This document shows positions 8,968 through 17,748 of a stretch of 64,000 nucleotides of DNA, one piece after another. Position 1 is the first letter of the stretch; every line of letters starts with the position of its first letter. Made by a program: the position numbers and the translations under genes. A model generated the notes under the pieces. That model did no database searches. It was not told where the DNA came from and saw nothing but the letters and a program-made list of their open reading frames with translations. The stretch is from contig CAVQFB010000018.1 of NCBI GenBank assembly GCA_963711675.1, positions 1-64,000 of the forward strand. The letters are read 5' to 3'. This stretch comes from CAVQFB01 sp963711675. GTDB taxonomy: Bacteria > Acidobacteriota > Terriglobia > Terriglobales > Acidobacteriaceae.

Positions 8968-10746
8968 ATGATTCGCAGTTCCCGCTCTTATCTTCGTCCC
9001 TCTCCCGCCCGCACCTTCGCCGGGTTTGCATGCATCATGTCTGCAGTTCTCGCGTTCGGCGCTCTCGCACTACCCGCTTGGTCCGAGAACGCGCCTGCTC
9101 AACTCGCCAACTTCACTGACGTCGCCGAAAAGGCCGGCCTGACCATGATGAACGTCTTCGGCGGCGTCGATACGAAGAAGTACATCATCGAGACCACCGG
9201 CACAGGCGTCGCGATATTCGACTACGACAACGATGGCTGGCCTGACATCTTCATCGTCAATGGCACCACGCTCGAAGGCTTCCCCGCCGGCAAAGCGCCC
9301 ACCAACCATCTTTACCGCAACAATCATGACGGCACATTTACCGACGTAACCGTGCAGGCCGGCCTCGCCGCTACCGGCTGGGGACAAGGCGTCTGCGTGG
9401 GCGACTACGACAACGACGGCTGGGAAGACCTCTACGTCACCTACTACGGAAAAAATCGGCTGTACCACAACGTGAAAGGCATCTTCACGGAAGTCGGCGA
9501 AAAATCGGGCGTCGCCGGCACCGGCAAAGCCTGGGGCTCAGGTTGCGCCTTCGTCGACTACGATCGCGACGGCAATCTCGACCTCATCGTCGCCAACTAC
9601 GTCGACTTCGACGTGACCACCGCCCCTGCACCCGGCGAGCGCGCCTCTTGCATGTGGAAGGGCGCTCCCGTCATGTGCGGGCCGCGCGGGCTTCCTGGCG
9701 CGAAGAACGTCCTCTATCACAATCGCGGCGACGGCACGTTTGAGGACGTAACCACCAAGGCGCACATCGACAGGACCGATGGCCACTACTCGCTCGGTGT
9801 TTCCGTGCTCGACTACGACGATGATGGCTGGCCCGACATTTACGTCGCCTGCGACAGCACCCCCAGCATTCTCTACCACAACAACCACGATGGCACCTTC
9901 ACTGACGTTGCCGTCACTGCCGGTGCTGCCTTCAACGAGGACGGGCGCGAGCAGGCCGGCATGGGCGCGACCATCGGCGACTTCGATGGTGACGGCCACC
10001 TCGACATCTTCAAGACCAACTTCTCGGACGACACTTCCACGCTCTACCGCAACAACGGTGACGGCAACTTCACGGACGCGACCGTCTCCGCAGGGCTGGG
10101 CCTCTATACGAAGTATCTGGGCTGGGGCACCATGTTCTTCGACTTCGATAACGACGGCTGGCCCGACTTATTGCTGGTGAACGGCCACGTCTATCCCGAG
10201 GTGGACAAGTTCAAGCTGGGCAGCAGCTACGAAGAGCCGCGCATCCTCTATCACAACAACGGCAACGGAACATTCTCGGATGTATCGGCGTCGGCGGGCG
10301 CGGGCATCACGACTCCGGCGTCGTCGCGTGGCGTCGCGGTGGGCGATCTGTGGAATGACGGCAAGCTCTCCGCTGTCATCAGCAACATGAACGCGCATCC
10401 CAGCCTGCTGGTAAATCAGGTGCGGTCGCCGAATCACTGGATCGGAATCAAGACCGTCGGCACGAAGTCCAATCGCGATGGCATCGGTGCGCGCGTGACG
10501 GCGAAAGTGGGGAAGCACGTCCTGGTGGACGAAGTCCGCAGCGGTTCAAGTTACGACTCGCAGAGCGACATGCGAATTCACTTCGGGTTAGGCACGGCGA
10601 CCAAGATCGACTCGCTTGAAGTTCGCTGGCCCAGCGGACTTATCGAGCATTTCGAAAATCTTGTGGTAGATCAGATTCACACTCTGAGGGAGGGGGCGGG
10701 AGTAGCTGGGCCTCCTGGTGCGAATGTTCCTATTGCGAATCGGTAG
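8968..10746 (+). CDS. Secreted FG-GAP / ASPIC-UnbV (CRTAC1-like) protein
   Basis: 592 residues with a signal peptide (SMIRSSR-type basic start, hydrophobic core, cleavage near LPAWSEN). The body is a seven-bladed FG-GAP/VCBS propeller whose blades carry the calcium-binding pattern D.DNDGW.D, for example DYDNDGWPDIFIVNG, DYDNDGWEDLYVTYYG and DFDNDGWPDLLLVNG. The C-terminal about 110 residues (IGIKTVGTKSNRDGIGARVT, VRSGSSYDSQSDMRIHFGLG) are the ASPIC/UnbV domain. Such proteins are extracellular or periplasmic, bind calcium and probably mediate protein or polymer contacts. No enzyme activity is known. A second homologue of the same architecture is at 18787-20637. Confidence 0.9.
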   Translation: MIRSSRSYLRPSPARTFAGFACIMSAVLAFGALALPAWSENAPAQLANFTDVAEKAGLTMMNVFGGVDTKKYIIETTGTGVAIFDYDNDGWPDIFIVNGTTLEGFPAGKAPTNHLYRNNHDGTFTDVTVQAGLAATGWGQGVCVGDYDNDGWEDLYVTYYGKNRLYHNVKGIFTEVGEKSGVAGTGKAWGSGCAFVDYDRDGNLDLIVANYVDFDVTTAPAPGERASCMWKGAPVMCGPRGLPGAKNVLYHNRGDGTFEDVTTKAHIDRTDGHYSLGVSVLDYDDDGWPDIYVACDSTPSILYHNNHDGTFTDVAVTAGAAFNEDGREQAGMGATIGDFDGDGHLDIFKTNFSDDTSTLYRNNGDGNFTDATVSAGLGLYTKYLGWGTMFFDFDNDGWPDLLLVNGHVYPEVDKFKLGSSYEEPRILYHNNGNGTFSDVSASAGAGITTPASSRGVAVGDLWNDGKLSAVISNMNAHPSLLVNQVRSPNHWIGIKTVGTKSNRDGIGARVTAKVGKHVLVDEVRSGSSYDSQSDMRIHFGLGTATKIDSLEVRWPSGLIEHFENLVVDQIHTLREGAGVAGPPGANVPIANR

Positions 10747-10766
10747 GCCTGGCCACAGTTCTCAGT

Positions 10767-10848
10767 CGTCCCCGACGGGACTCCGACCTCTCGAGCGGCC
10801 TGACCCAGTGACTAAGGCACTGGGCTATTCTCATACGTCCCTTCGGGA
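10767..10848. repeat. Intergenic repeat element with hairpin
   Basis: A perfect hairpin, CCCAGTG (10804-10810) and CACTGGG (10818-10824) with a 7-base loop, is flanked on both sides by related sequences CGTCCCCGACGGGA (10767-10780) and CGTCCCTTCGGGA (10836-10848). Each flank can fold into its own small stem. It lies about 60 bp after the FG-GAP gene and could also act as its transcription terminator, though there is no T tract. Confidence 0.5.
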
Positions 10849-11005
10849 GTAAGCCCTTCTCGTCAAGCTTGAAGTAAGCACCCGCAAGAGTTAGAGTGAT
10901 GCGGATCGTCAGTGTTACTCCTGCGGCTTAGCGGTACGCTTACAGCCATCCGCCCAAGCCGACCAAGGTCGACTTAAACCGTCCGAACCTACTCGGAGGG
11001 ACCTT

Positions 11006-11584
11006 ATGACAACCACAGCAATGCTTCTTGGTCTTGAAGATCTACGGCACAAATGGGGATGGTTCCTTGCCCTGGGGATCGCTCAGATTGTGCTCGGAGT
11101 CATCGCACTGGGCATGATCCCAGTCGCTACCCTGGCGACGGTGATGGTGCTGGGCTGGCTCATGGTGCTGAGCGGCATCGTGGAAGCGGTGCACGGGTTT
11201 CAGGTGCGCAGCTGGAGCGGTATGTTTTTGCATCTCGCGGGCGGAGTTCTGGGTGTGCTGATCGGCTTGCTGATTGTTACTCATCCCATCGCCGGCGCAA
11301 TCGCCTGGACGCTGCTCTTTGCATCCTTCTTCACCGTCATCGGCCTTTTCCGGCTGATCGGTGCGATCAGACTGAAGTTCCCGAACTGGGGATGGGCCGC
11401 GTTCGACGGAGCGGTTACGCTCCTGCTGGGAATTATGCTTTGGGGAGGATGGCCGGCGTCGGGAACCTGGTTCCTGGGCATGGCTATCGGAATCTCGCTC
11501 GTGCTGCGCGGGTGGTCTTATGTAATGCTGGCGCTTACGGTTCGCGGCCTGGCTGCGCCGACGATAGTGCGGCGCGCCGCCTGA
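11006..11584 (+). CDS. HdeD/DUF308-family membrane protein
   Basis: 192 residues, ATG preceded by CGGAGGGACCTT, a good ribosome-binding site. Six predicted transmembrane helices in pairs: ALGIAQIVLGVIALGMIPVA, TVMVLGWLMVLSGIVEAVHG, LHLAGGVLGVLIGLLIVTHP, ASFFTVIGLFRLIGAIR, FDGAVTLLLGIMLWGGWP and GMAIGISLVLRGWSYVMLAL. This is the HdeD (acid-resistance membrane protein) fold, in which each helix pair ends in a GhhEhhhG- or GhhRhhxA-like motif. The enterobacterial member is linked to acid stress. Elsewhere the role is unknown. It appears monocistronic. Confidence 0.85.
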   Translation: MTTTAMLLGLEDLRHKWGWFLALGIAQIVLGVIALGMIPVATLATVMVLGWLMVLSGIVEAVHGFQVRSWSGMFLHLAGGVLGVLIGLLIVTHPIAGAIAWTLLFASFFTVIGLFRLIGAIRLKFPNWGWAAFDGAVTLLLGIMLWGGWPASGTWFLGMAIGISLVLRGWSYVMLALTVRGLAAPTIVRRAA

Positions 11585-11754
11585 ATCAACGGACGAAGAT
11601 CACTCATCGTTCGAAAGAGTGGTTGCGGAAGAGCGGCCTCGCATAGAACGAGGAGCAGTCTAGGTGTGCGCGAAAAGTCCCAATGGGAAAGACGACCGTG
11701 GAATCCCATGTTTCGAAAATCGCGAAACGTGGGGCCACCCGGCGGTTCAGAGCA

Positions 11755-12384
11755 ATGAGCCGGTTGATGAAACTTATCCTTACGCTGTGCCTGGCTGCTC
11801 TCGCTGTGCCTATCGCCACCGCGCAGGTACAGCCCAGCGACTTTGACGTGCCGGATGGGAAGATCGAGAGAGCCGCGGAAAACCGTTTGATGGTATCCAC
11901 GAAGGAAATGCGCGCTACTCTCAAGTTTCAAACCTCACAGAAAGTTACTGTGAAGTTCACTTATCTCGGACCAACCAAGGAAGTATCACGGCTCGGTAAC
12001 GGCGAGGTAAGGAGTCAATTCGGCATCAAGCTGCGGGCCCAGGATACCTGCAACATCGTGTACATAATGTGGCATTTCGCGCCCGACCAGAAGATCGCGG
12101 TTTCGGTAAAGCGGAATCCAGGCAAGCGAACCCATGAAGATTGTCTCGACAACGGTTACATCAACAACATCAAGCCGCGCGTTTCAGCACCTCCGACGCC
12201 GGTTCATCCGGATCAGCCTCACACATTCAGCGCATCTATGAGCGGCTCGAACCTGACTGTGACGGCAGACGACCGAGTGGTGTGGGAAGGCGATCTCGGC
12301 CCGGTGGCCCTGGAGTTTGATGGTCCGGTAGGACTGCGCAGTGACAACGCCCACGTTGTCTTCGACTTCCTCGCGAGTAAGTGA
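11755..12384 (+). CDS. Secreted hypothetical protein
   Basis: About 209 residues starting MSRLMKLILTLCLAALAVPI, a clear signal peptide with cleavage near ATAQ. The mature part is soluble, beta-rich, and contains two cysteines that could pair (in DTCNIVYIMWHF and HEDCLDNGYI). FSASMSGSNLTVTADDRVVWEGD and GPVGLRSDNAHVVFDF resemble the end of a lectin-like or 3-keto-disaccharide-hydrolase-type jelly roll, but the match is too weak to name. The open frame extends upstream to 11683, but those 24 residues do not look like part of a secreted protein, so 11755 was chosen. Confidence 0.6.
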   Translation: MSRLMKLILTLCLAALAVPIATAQVQPSDFDVPDGKIERAAENRLMVSTKEMRATLKFQTSQKVTVKFTYLGPTKEVSRLGNGEVRSQFGIKLRAQDTCNIVYIMWHFAPDQKIAVSVKRNPGKRTHEDCLDNGYINNIKPRVSAPPTPVHPDQPHTFSASMSGSNLTVTADDRVVWEGDLGPVALEFDGPVGLRSDNAHVVFDFLASK

Positions 12385-12464
12385 TCGAACCGAGGTTCAG
12401 GTGACGATCCAATTGCCCACCCATTCGCAGAGTGCGCGAAACAATTCGGGCACCCCGGCCGCGC

Positions 12465-13115
12465 TCACAGATTCTTTTTCGCGATCGTCACATGCATACA
12501 GTTGGCCGCGCTGACGTGCGCACTCAGCTGATATCCGAGCGCCGGCAGATCCATCCCAGCCAGGAGGGATTCGCCAGAGCCAAGCAGAACCGGTGCGTAG
12601 ACCAGGTGCATCTCATCGATGAGTCGAGCCCGAAGGTATGCCCGGATTGTGGCGACCCCGCCGCCCAGCCGGACATCTTTTCCCGCAGAAGCCTCAAGAG
12701 CGCGTGCCAGCGCGCTATGGATGCCATCGGTGACGAAGTGGAATGTAGTCCCGCCACGCATGGTTAACGATGCGCGCGCGTGATGGGTGAGCACGAAGAC
12801 GGGAGTGTGATACGGCGGCTCGTCACCCCACCAGCCCTTCCAGGTGTCGTCGGGCCACGGGCCGCGTACAGGTCCGAACATGTTGCGCCCGATGATCCAC
12901 GCGCCGATGTTGTCGAAGCCGCGTGCGACGAAATCGTCATCCACGCCGGTTGTCCCGCCATCCTTGCCTACCAGGGCGCGAAACGTACGCGTGCTGAAGA
13001 CCCATTCGTGCATTGCAGGCCCGCCGACTCCGAGTGGATTCTCGAGGCTTTGATTGGGGCCAGCGCCGTAGCCGTCTATGGACACCGAAAAGCTGTGAAC
13101 GCGAAGCTTGGGCAT
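12465..13115 (-). CDS. RibD/dihydrofolate-reductase-fold reductase
   Basis: 216 residues beginning MPKLRVHSFSVSIDGYGAGP, the typical first strand and SxDG motif of the RibD C-terminal/DHFR-like family. Further hallmarks are IGRNMFGPVRGPW, the PVFVLTHHAR strand, GGTTFHFVTDG, the NADPH-binding DVRLGGGVATIRAYL and LIDEMHLVYAPVLLGSGESL. These proteins are small cytoplasmic NAD(P)H-dependent reductases. The riboflavin enzyme reduces a pyrimidine ribosyl intermediate, but stand-alone members like this one have unknown substrates. The gene is convergent with the secreted hypothetical protein and 32 bp downstream of the cysteine-repeat gene on the same strand, so the two may be co-transcribed. Confidence 0.85.
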   Translation of the reverse strand: MPKLRVHSFSVSIDGYGAGPNQSLENPLGVGGPAMHEWVFSTRTFRALVGKDGGTTGVDDDFVARGFDNIGAWIIGRNMFGPVRGPWPDDTWKGWWGDEPPYHTPVFVLTHHARASLTMRGGTTFHFVTDGIHSALARALEASAGKDVRLGGGVATIRAYLRARLIDEMHLVYAPVLLGSGESLLAGMDLPALGYQLSAHVSAANCMHVTIAKKNL

Positions 13116-13147
13116 TTTAGGAGACCCGTTCTAATTCCTCATCTTCC

Positions 13148-14038
13148 TCATCGCCCGGTCCTGGAGCAGAGGAAGGCGCTCTTGCCATGCCACGTGGCAA
13201 AGTGGACTCCAGTCATCACGGGCGCGTCATTCGGGCAGGCTTGCATGCCTTCGGGACAGGCACCCACATCTTCTACAGCGCACGTGGGACTCTCCATATT
13301 ACTGTCGTCCTTCTTCTCGCCAAGGAGCGTGACAGTGGGACTGCGCGAACAGAGCAACGCGTTCTTTCCCCGGTTAAACGGGTTAGGCGCGCGCAGTCCA
13401 CGCATGTACCAGCCAGCGGGACAGACATGTGCGCCGCCTCTCTCCGTAGGCGGATCGGCGTCGACTTTGCTCTCTTCGGAACTGGCGTCGGTCAACACCT
13501 GGCGGCACCAGAGCACGTCCTTGTCGATCTCGACTCCCTGCATGGCATAGCCGCTCTTGCAGGCGTGCATGCCGCTCTCTTGATGATGGTTTCTGCCGAG
13601 AGCCATATCCACATAGCGCTTGACGGGGTACCCCATGGCGCTGCCGAGAACATGGCCAAGCTGTATGACTGGATTGCCCCCGCTGGGCGCGGGCTGGACG
13701 GGGACATCGAGCGGGAACACGACCGCGACGGCTTTGCCGCCTTGTGCGAACGGCTTGTACACCCACTGCCTGACCGCAGCCACTACTCTTCCCGTGACTC
13801 GCGGATCCCCGCTGATGATGGTTATATCCGATACCTTGCCGTCCGCTCCGACGACGAGGCGGAGACTGACCACTCCGGAGAAGTTCTTAAGATTGGGATC
13901 AGGCTGCGGCGCGACAAAACTCAGCAGGTTCTGCTGAGCTCTTTCGGCGGTGGTCTCGACGGGTTCGTCGGCGGCAAAACCGGCAGCCGCCAAAATGGCT
14001 ACCACCCCGACAATCACCGCGCAGCGCAAGGCGTTCAT
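13148..14038 (-). CDS. Secreted TonB-like protein with three cysteine-pair repeats
   Basis: 296 residues. Signal peptide 1-22 (CAVIVGVVAILAAAGFAADE). Residues about 40-112 match the TonB C-terminal fold (GVVSLRLVVGADGKVSDI, AVRQWVYKPFAQGGKAV), a domain widely reused in acidobacteria without the TonB membrane anchor. The C-terminal 150 residues hold three copies of a motif, C..G..M.G followed about 20 residues later by L.C: C160-C178 (HACKSGYAMQGV, VLWC), C206-C230 (HVCPAGWYMRGL, ALLC) and C268-C291 (QACPNDAPVMTGV, AFLC). Two extra cysteines (C253, C261) precede the third copy. Each pair probably forms a disulfide in the periplasm. No family name is known to me for this repeat. The function is unknown. 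Confidence 0.75.
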   Translation of the reverse strand: MNALRCAVIVGVVAILAAAGFAADEPVETTAERAQQNLLSFVAPQPDPNLKNFSGVVSLRLVVGADGKVSDITIISGDPRVTGRVVAAVRQWVYKPFAQGGKAVAVVFPLDVPVQPAPSGGNPVIQLGHVLGSAMGYPVKRYVDMALGRNHHQESGMHACKSGYAMQGVEIDKDVLWCRQVLTDASSEESKVDADPPTERGGAHVCPAGWYMRGLRAPNPFNRGKNALLCSRSPTVTLLGEKKDDSNMESPTCAVEDVGACPEGMQACPNDAPVMTGVHFATWHGKSAFLCSRTGR

Positions 14039-14141
14039 GATCGCACCAACATTATCTCAGCAGAGGGCCGGGGCCAAGCCTGATTTGGCCCACTGGACTC
14101 AATATCGGATATCTGCTTGGGAGTGGACCGCCGTCCGGCAT

Positions 14142-15380
14142 TCAGAACAAGTAAATCAAATTCACCGCCGAGGTGAATTGCCGCTTCCCGATGGGATTGC
14201 TGCCGACCAGAAACACATTCCTGTCCGACAGGTCCAGACGCACTTCGCCCCGTACTATGAGTTTTCCGTTCGCTTTCCTGAAACGAGAGTTCAACCGGGA
14301 GAACCTGGCGTTCATATCGTATTCGGGAGTGAGAGTGAATCCCCGCAAAGTTTGATCGGTACCCGTCCGGGTGCCGCCACCGTCGTTGAAGACCTCTCCA
14401 CGGAATGCCAGCGATAACGCAGGAGTAAGACTGTACTTCGCGTATCCGGCCAATCCCCTCCAAAGCGCGTCGTGACCAGCGGCGACACCGTTTTCCTCAT
14501 GCCCGTAGAGTCCGTCGCCACCCAGGGTGAGCTTCGCAACCGGCCTCCACGTCGTGACCAATTCGTAGACGGCGCGCTGATCTTGAGTATCCTGCCGGCG
14601 TTCGGGGCCGTGAATGAAGTTGAAAGTCACATTGACGCTTTTGGCGGGAGTGATCGCCAGTTGCGCGGCGGCCGTGTAGGCGTGGTTGAGTCGCTGGAAA
14701 TCGTCCCACCCATTGCAGATGGAAGCCATCGCGGTGATCTTGCTGTTGAAGGCGTAAGTCGCCTTAAGGCCGGTATGAGTAAACGGGATTCCATAGCCGA
14801 AAATGAACCCGCGGCTAAAGTTGTCGTTATAGCCGTCGTAGCCGCCTATCACCTCATATCCCATGTGGGTGGCGAATTTTCCTGCATCGAAACGCAAGCC
14901 CTTCCCTATGGGAACGATGTAGCTAACGAAGAGTTGCGGAATATCCACGTGGTGTGCGATTCCGGTCTGCATGTCGCGGAAGAGACCGTAGGCGGCGGTA
15001 ACCTCCGGAACGCCGGAGCCTGCCATCAGGTCGACGCGGAAGCCGAATTGTTTAGGCTCCTTGATCGCACGTTGAATGACCAGTTGCGCGACATCCAACT
15101 GAGGATCGTCATTGTTGAAGTCGAAGACCCGGAACTGGTTTATGCGAGGGCTGGGATCGTTGTTGTTAGAGGTATAGGAGAGAGACAAGAAACCGTTAGT
15201 AGAGATGTCCCTCCACCAGGGTTTCTCCTGGCCGGTGCTGCCCACCGGGTCAGTAGCCGGAGCCGGAGTGGGGGTTTCAGTCTGGGCACATACAAGCAGG
15301 GGTGATAGTGACATCACCCCCGCCATGACCAACTGTCCCAGGGACCGGCATGTTGCTTGCCAAAGCCCCTTTCGCTTCAT
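14142..15380 (-). CDS. Outer-membrane beta-barrel (porin-like) protein coupled to the ammonium transporter
   Basis: 412 residues. Signal peptide MKRKGLWQATCRSLGQLVMA, cleaved near LLVCAQ. The mature protein starts with DISTNGFLSLSYTSNNNDP and alternates hydrophobic and polar residues throughout (LFVSYIVPIGKGLRFDAGKF, VNVTFNFIHG, LSLAFRGEVFNDGG), ending in NLIYLF with C-terminal phenylalanine. This is typical of a bacterial outer-membrane barrel of the BBP2/porin-like superfamily. Its ATG overlaps the amt stop codon (ATGA at 15380-15377), so translation is coupled. It probably provides outer-membrane passage for the substrate of the transporter or a related nitrogen source (inference from coupling). 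Confidence 0.8.
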   Translation of the reverse strand: MKRKGLWQATCRSLGQLVMAGVMSLSPLLVCAQTETPTPAPATDPVGSTGQEKPWWRDISTNGFLSLSYTSNNNDPSPRINQFRVFDFNNDDPQLDVAQLVIQRAIKEPKQFGFRVDLMAGSGVPEVTAAYGLFRDMQTGIAHHVDIPQLFVSYIVPIGKGLRFDAGKFATHMGYEVIGGYDGYNDNFSRGFIFGYGIPFTHTGLKATYAFNSKITAMASICNGWDDFQRLNHAYTAAAQLAITPAKSVNVTFNFIHGPERRQDTQDQRAVYELVTTWRPVAKLTLGGDGLYGHEENGVAAGHDALWRGLAGYAKYSLTPALSLAFRGEVFNDGGGTRTGTDQTLRGFTLTPEYDMNARFSRLNSRFRKANGKLIVRGEVRLDLSDRNVFLVGSNPIGKRQFTSAVNLIYLF

Positions 15381-16663
15381 TTCCGGCCGGCTAGCAGCTC
15401 CTCCTCATGAAGCAGGTGTTCCGCGTGAACCAGATCGTCGCTGCGGAAGACCTCCTCGTAGGCGTGCTCGCCGTGGATGGATTCATCCAGGCCGATTTCT
15501 TCCGTCATCTCGCTGACTTTCACGGTGGTGAAGGCATCGATGATCCTGAGCATGGCGTAGGTGAAAACGAACGCCCAGACCGATGAGAAAGTGACCGCAA
15601 CGACCTGCTTCAGCAGGAATGTCGGATCGCCGTACAACAGCCCATTAGCGCCCTCCGGATTGAATTGCTTGTTGGCGAAGATTCCCAGCATGACGATGCC
15701 GAGGAAGCCACCCACGCCGTGAACTCCCCAAACGTCGAGCGCATCATCCCAGTGGAGCTTGTTTTTCATTTCCACCGCGTAGTAGCAAACCACGCCGGAA
15801 ACGATCCCGATGACTACCGCCGTCGTGGGGGAGACATATCCCGCAGCCGGAGTTACAGTAGCCAGCCCAGCGACAGCGCCTGTCAACAGCCCCAGGAATT
15901 TAGGTTTCTTCTCGTTCAGCCATGCGACCAGCAGCCAGGCCATCGCCGCGAACGAGGCTGCCACGTCGGTGTTAAGAAACGCGGTAGCGGTCACCGAATC
16001 GACTCGCATTTCGCTGCCGGCGTTAAAGCCGTACCATCCAAACCACAGGAGTCCCGTGCCCAACGCGACCAGCGGAATGCTGTGCGGGCCACGGTCCGCC
16101 ACTCGGCGCTTGCCCACGTAGATCACCGACGCCAAAGCCGCGACCCCGGCGATGTTGTGCACGACGATGCCGCCGGCAAAGTCCTTTACCCCCCATTGCT
16201 GCAGAAAGCCGCCACCCCAGACCATATGGACAAACGGGAAATAGACAAAGGTCAACCAGCCGGTCAGAAAGAGCATGTAGGCCTTGAAGGTGACTCGATT
16301 GGTGAACGCGCCCGAGATGAGCGCGGGGGTGATGATGGCGAACATCATCTGATAGGCAATGAACACAAATGCCGGGATGGTGTTATTCGGCGATGCGGTG
16401 TTGAGATCGACCCCGCGGAGAAAGGCGTTGTGGAAGTTGCCGATGATCCCGTGCCAGTCGCCGCTGAAACAAAGAGAATAGCCGTATAAGTACCAGATCA
16501 CTGTCGTCCAGCCCATCGAGACAAAGCTCTGAATCATGATGGCGAGCACGTTCTTGCGCCCTACCAGGCCGCCATAAAAAAATGCGAGGCCGGGTGTCAT
16601 CAGCATGACCAGGCTGGTGCATAAAATCATGAAACCTGTATTACCAGTATCGAGATGCAGCAT
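15377..16663 (-). CDS. amt: Ammonium transporter
   Basis: 428 residues from the ATG at 16663, preceded by GGAG at 8-base spacing. A longer open frame to 16729 lacks support. Eleven transmembrane helices and the Amt signatures are visible: MTPGLAFFYGGLVGRKNVL near the N-terminus, AGAFTNR-like ISGAFTNRVTFKAYMLF, DFAGGIVVHNIAGVAAL (the D.AGG.VVH signature with the first pore histidine) and DVWGVHGVGGFLGIVMLGIFA with the second pore histidine. It is a trimeric inner-membrane channel for ammonia/ammonium. No GlnK gene is adjacent. The C-terminal tail (EEIGLDESIHGEHAYEE) is the conserved cytosolic region that contacts PII proteins. Confidence 0.95.
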   Translation of the reverse strand: MLHLDTGNTGFMILCTSLVMLMTPGLAFFYGGLVGRKNVLAIMIQSFVSMGWTTVIWYLYGYSLCFSGDWHGIIGNFHNAFLRGVDLNTASPNNTIPAFVFIAYQMMFAIITPALISGAFTNRVTFKAYMLFLTGWLTFVYFPFVHMVWGGGFLQQWGVKDFAGGIVVHNIAGVAALASVIYVGKRRVADRGPHSIPLVALGTGLLWFGWYGFNAGSEMRVDSVTATAFLNTDVAASFAAMAWLLVAWLNEKKPKFLGLLTGAVAGLATVTPAAGYVSPTTAVVIGIVSGVVCYYAVEMKNKLHWDDALDVWGVHGVGGFLGIVMLGIFANKQFNPEGANGLLYGDPTFLLKQVVAVTFSSVWAFVFTYAMLRIIDAFTTVKVSEMTEEIGLDESIHGEHAYEEVFRSDDLVHAEHLLHEEELLAGRK

Positions 16664-17103
16664 TGAAGCTTCTCCAGGCGAAAAGTTTAGAAAGCATAAG
16701 AATCTGCGGTCCGAATCGAGAAACCGCATCCTTCCAAGCTCACAGCTCCATAAGGCACGAATAGCCGGAATCTCTTGACAGACACTAGAAAACGTAAAGG
16801 CGAGAACTCGGTGTGTGTCCGGGCCAGCAAAGGAAAACGCCAGCGCTCTGTGGCGGCACGCTGACTCATACCTAAGGGAGGACCTCCGGTCCCTCCGCCA
16901 TGTAAGCGTGTACTTGGGCGGGCCTGAACGCCATGAGGCAAGTCACAGTTGGTTGTGACGAAAAACCGCAGGTCCTGCATGAGTGCTGTAAACCGTGCTG
17001 CCAGCAGGCTTCCGAAGCAGTCTCACTTCCCTTGCATCTGGTGGTGGGAACGACAGATCTTTCGAGACTTACCCCCCTGAAACTCTATTATTAGTATTAG
17101 GGG
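16664..17103. other. Intergenic region upstream of amt
   Basis: About 440 bp between the divergent amt and NTF2-like genes. No gene was recognised. A GC-rich imperfect inverted repeat (GGGAGGACC, TCC, GGTCCCTCC) lies near 16876-16897. A sigma-54-type TGGCAC-N5-TTGCA box was looked for upstream of amt and not found. Confidence 0.4.
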
Positions 17104-17517
17104 ATGAACCCGGGAACGAATGATCCTTTGCTGACTACCGATCCCGCGCTGGCGGGGATTCTCGAGGAATTGAAGAAGCGTGAGCCGATTTTTCATCGCC
17201 CGGAATTCGGTACGGCAAGGGCAGATTTCGAAAACATGATGGCGGCTGACTTTTGGGAGGTCGGCGCTTCCGGTCGCCGCTACAGCCGCGAGTTCGTGCT
17301 CGCGGAGTTGGAAAGACGCCACGCGGCGGAACATGCGGACCTCTGGGAGACACGCGATTTTCATTGTCGAAGGCTAGCGGAGGATGTGTACCTGCTGACC
17401 TATACGCTCCTGCAAAATCATGAGCGCCTGACGCGCCGGTCGACGATCTGGCAGGAGACGCCGGCGGGCTGGAAGATCGTGTTTCACCAGGGAACCATGG
17501 TGCAGCAGGAGAAGTGA
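17104..17517 (+). CDS. NTF2-fold (DUF4440-like) protein
   Basis: 137 residues without a signal peptide. The order LTTDPALAGILEELKKREPI, ADFENMMAADFWEVGASGRR, RLAEDVYLLTYTL and RSTIWQETPAGWKIVFHQGT is the standard SnoaL/DUF4440 cone fold: a first helix, the acidic dFxE.G.SG region, then curved strands ending in W...G.W.h.fHqgT. These small cytoplasmic proteins range from steroid-isomerase-like enzymes to ligand-binding partners, and the activity of this one cannot be told. The region upstream is rich in A and T directly before the ATG but lacks a classical ribosome-binding site. Confidence 0.8.
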   Translation: MNPGTNDPLLTTDPALAGILEELKKREPIFHRPEFGTARADFENMMAADFWEVGASGRRYSREFVLAELERRHAAEHADLWETRDFHCRRLAEDVYLLTYTLLQNHERLTRRSTIWQETPAGWKIVFHQGTMVQQEK

Positions 17518-17534
17518 CGCCGCTGGAATTCGCA

Positions 17535-17555
17535 GGGGCGAGGGCGCCCGCGCCA
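17535..17555. repeat. Intergenic repeat core, GCCCTCGCCC type (copy 2, inverted)
   Basis: GGGGCGAGGGCGCCCGCGCC is the inverted, slightly diverged form of the repeat core seen at 8829-8850 and 35338-35367. It follows the stop codon of the NTF2-fold gene by 17 bp. Confidence 0.45.
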
Positions 17556-17748
17556 CACCACCAGGCGTCACGCAACCGGTTGGCACACCACTCCGTGACA
17601 CGCGATTGCTTGACCGTCTCGCTTGACTTAAGGACGGCGCGGCGGTACTCTCCGCCCGACTTAAGAAAGCGTCTTTAACTTCTCACCACTCGGGCCCTGT
17701 CGTATCCAAATCCGTAAGAAAATTTGCGACGGAAGGAGATCAGCATCC

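Noticed and set aside
9070..10518. Long minus-strand frames opposite the FG-GAP gene (also 18778-19794 on the plus strand opposite its paralogue)
   Set aside because: They are shadows caused by the repetitive GAC/AAC-rich propeller coding sequence and have low-complexity Val/Asp-rich translations.
11683..11754. N-terminal extension of the secreted hypothetical protein that looks faintly like a helix-turn-helix (KTTVESHVSKIA)
   Set aside because: It would precede a signal peptide, which makes no sense. The resemblance to a LuxR helix is short and probably chance.
16664..17103. Sigma-54 promoter for amt
   Set aside because: No TGGCAC-N5-TTGCA match in the upstream region.
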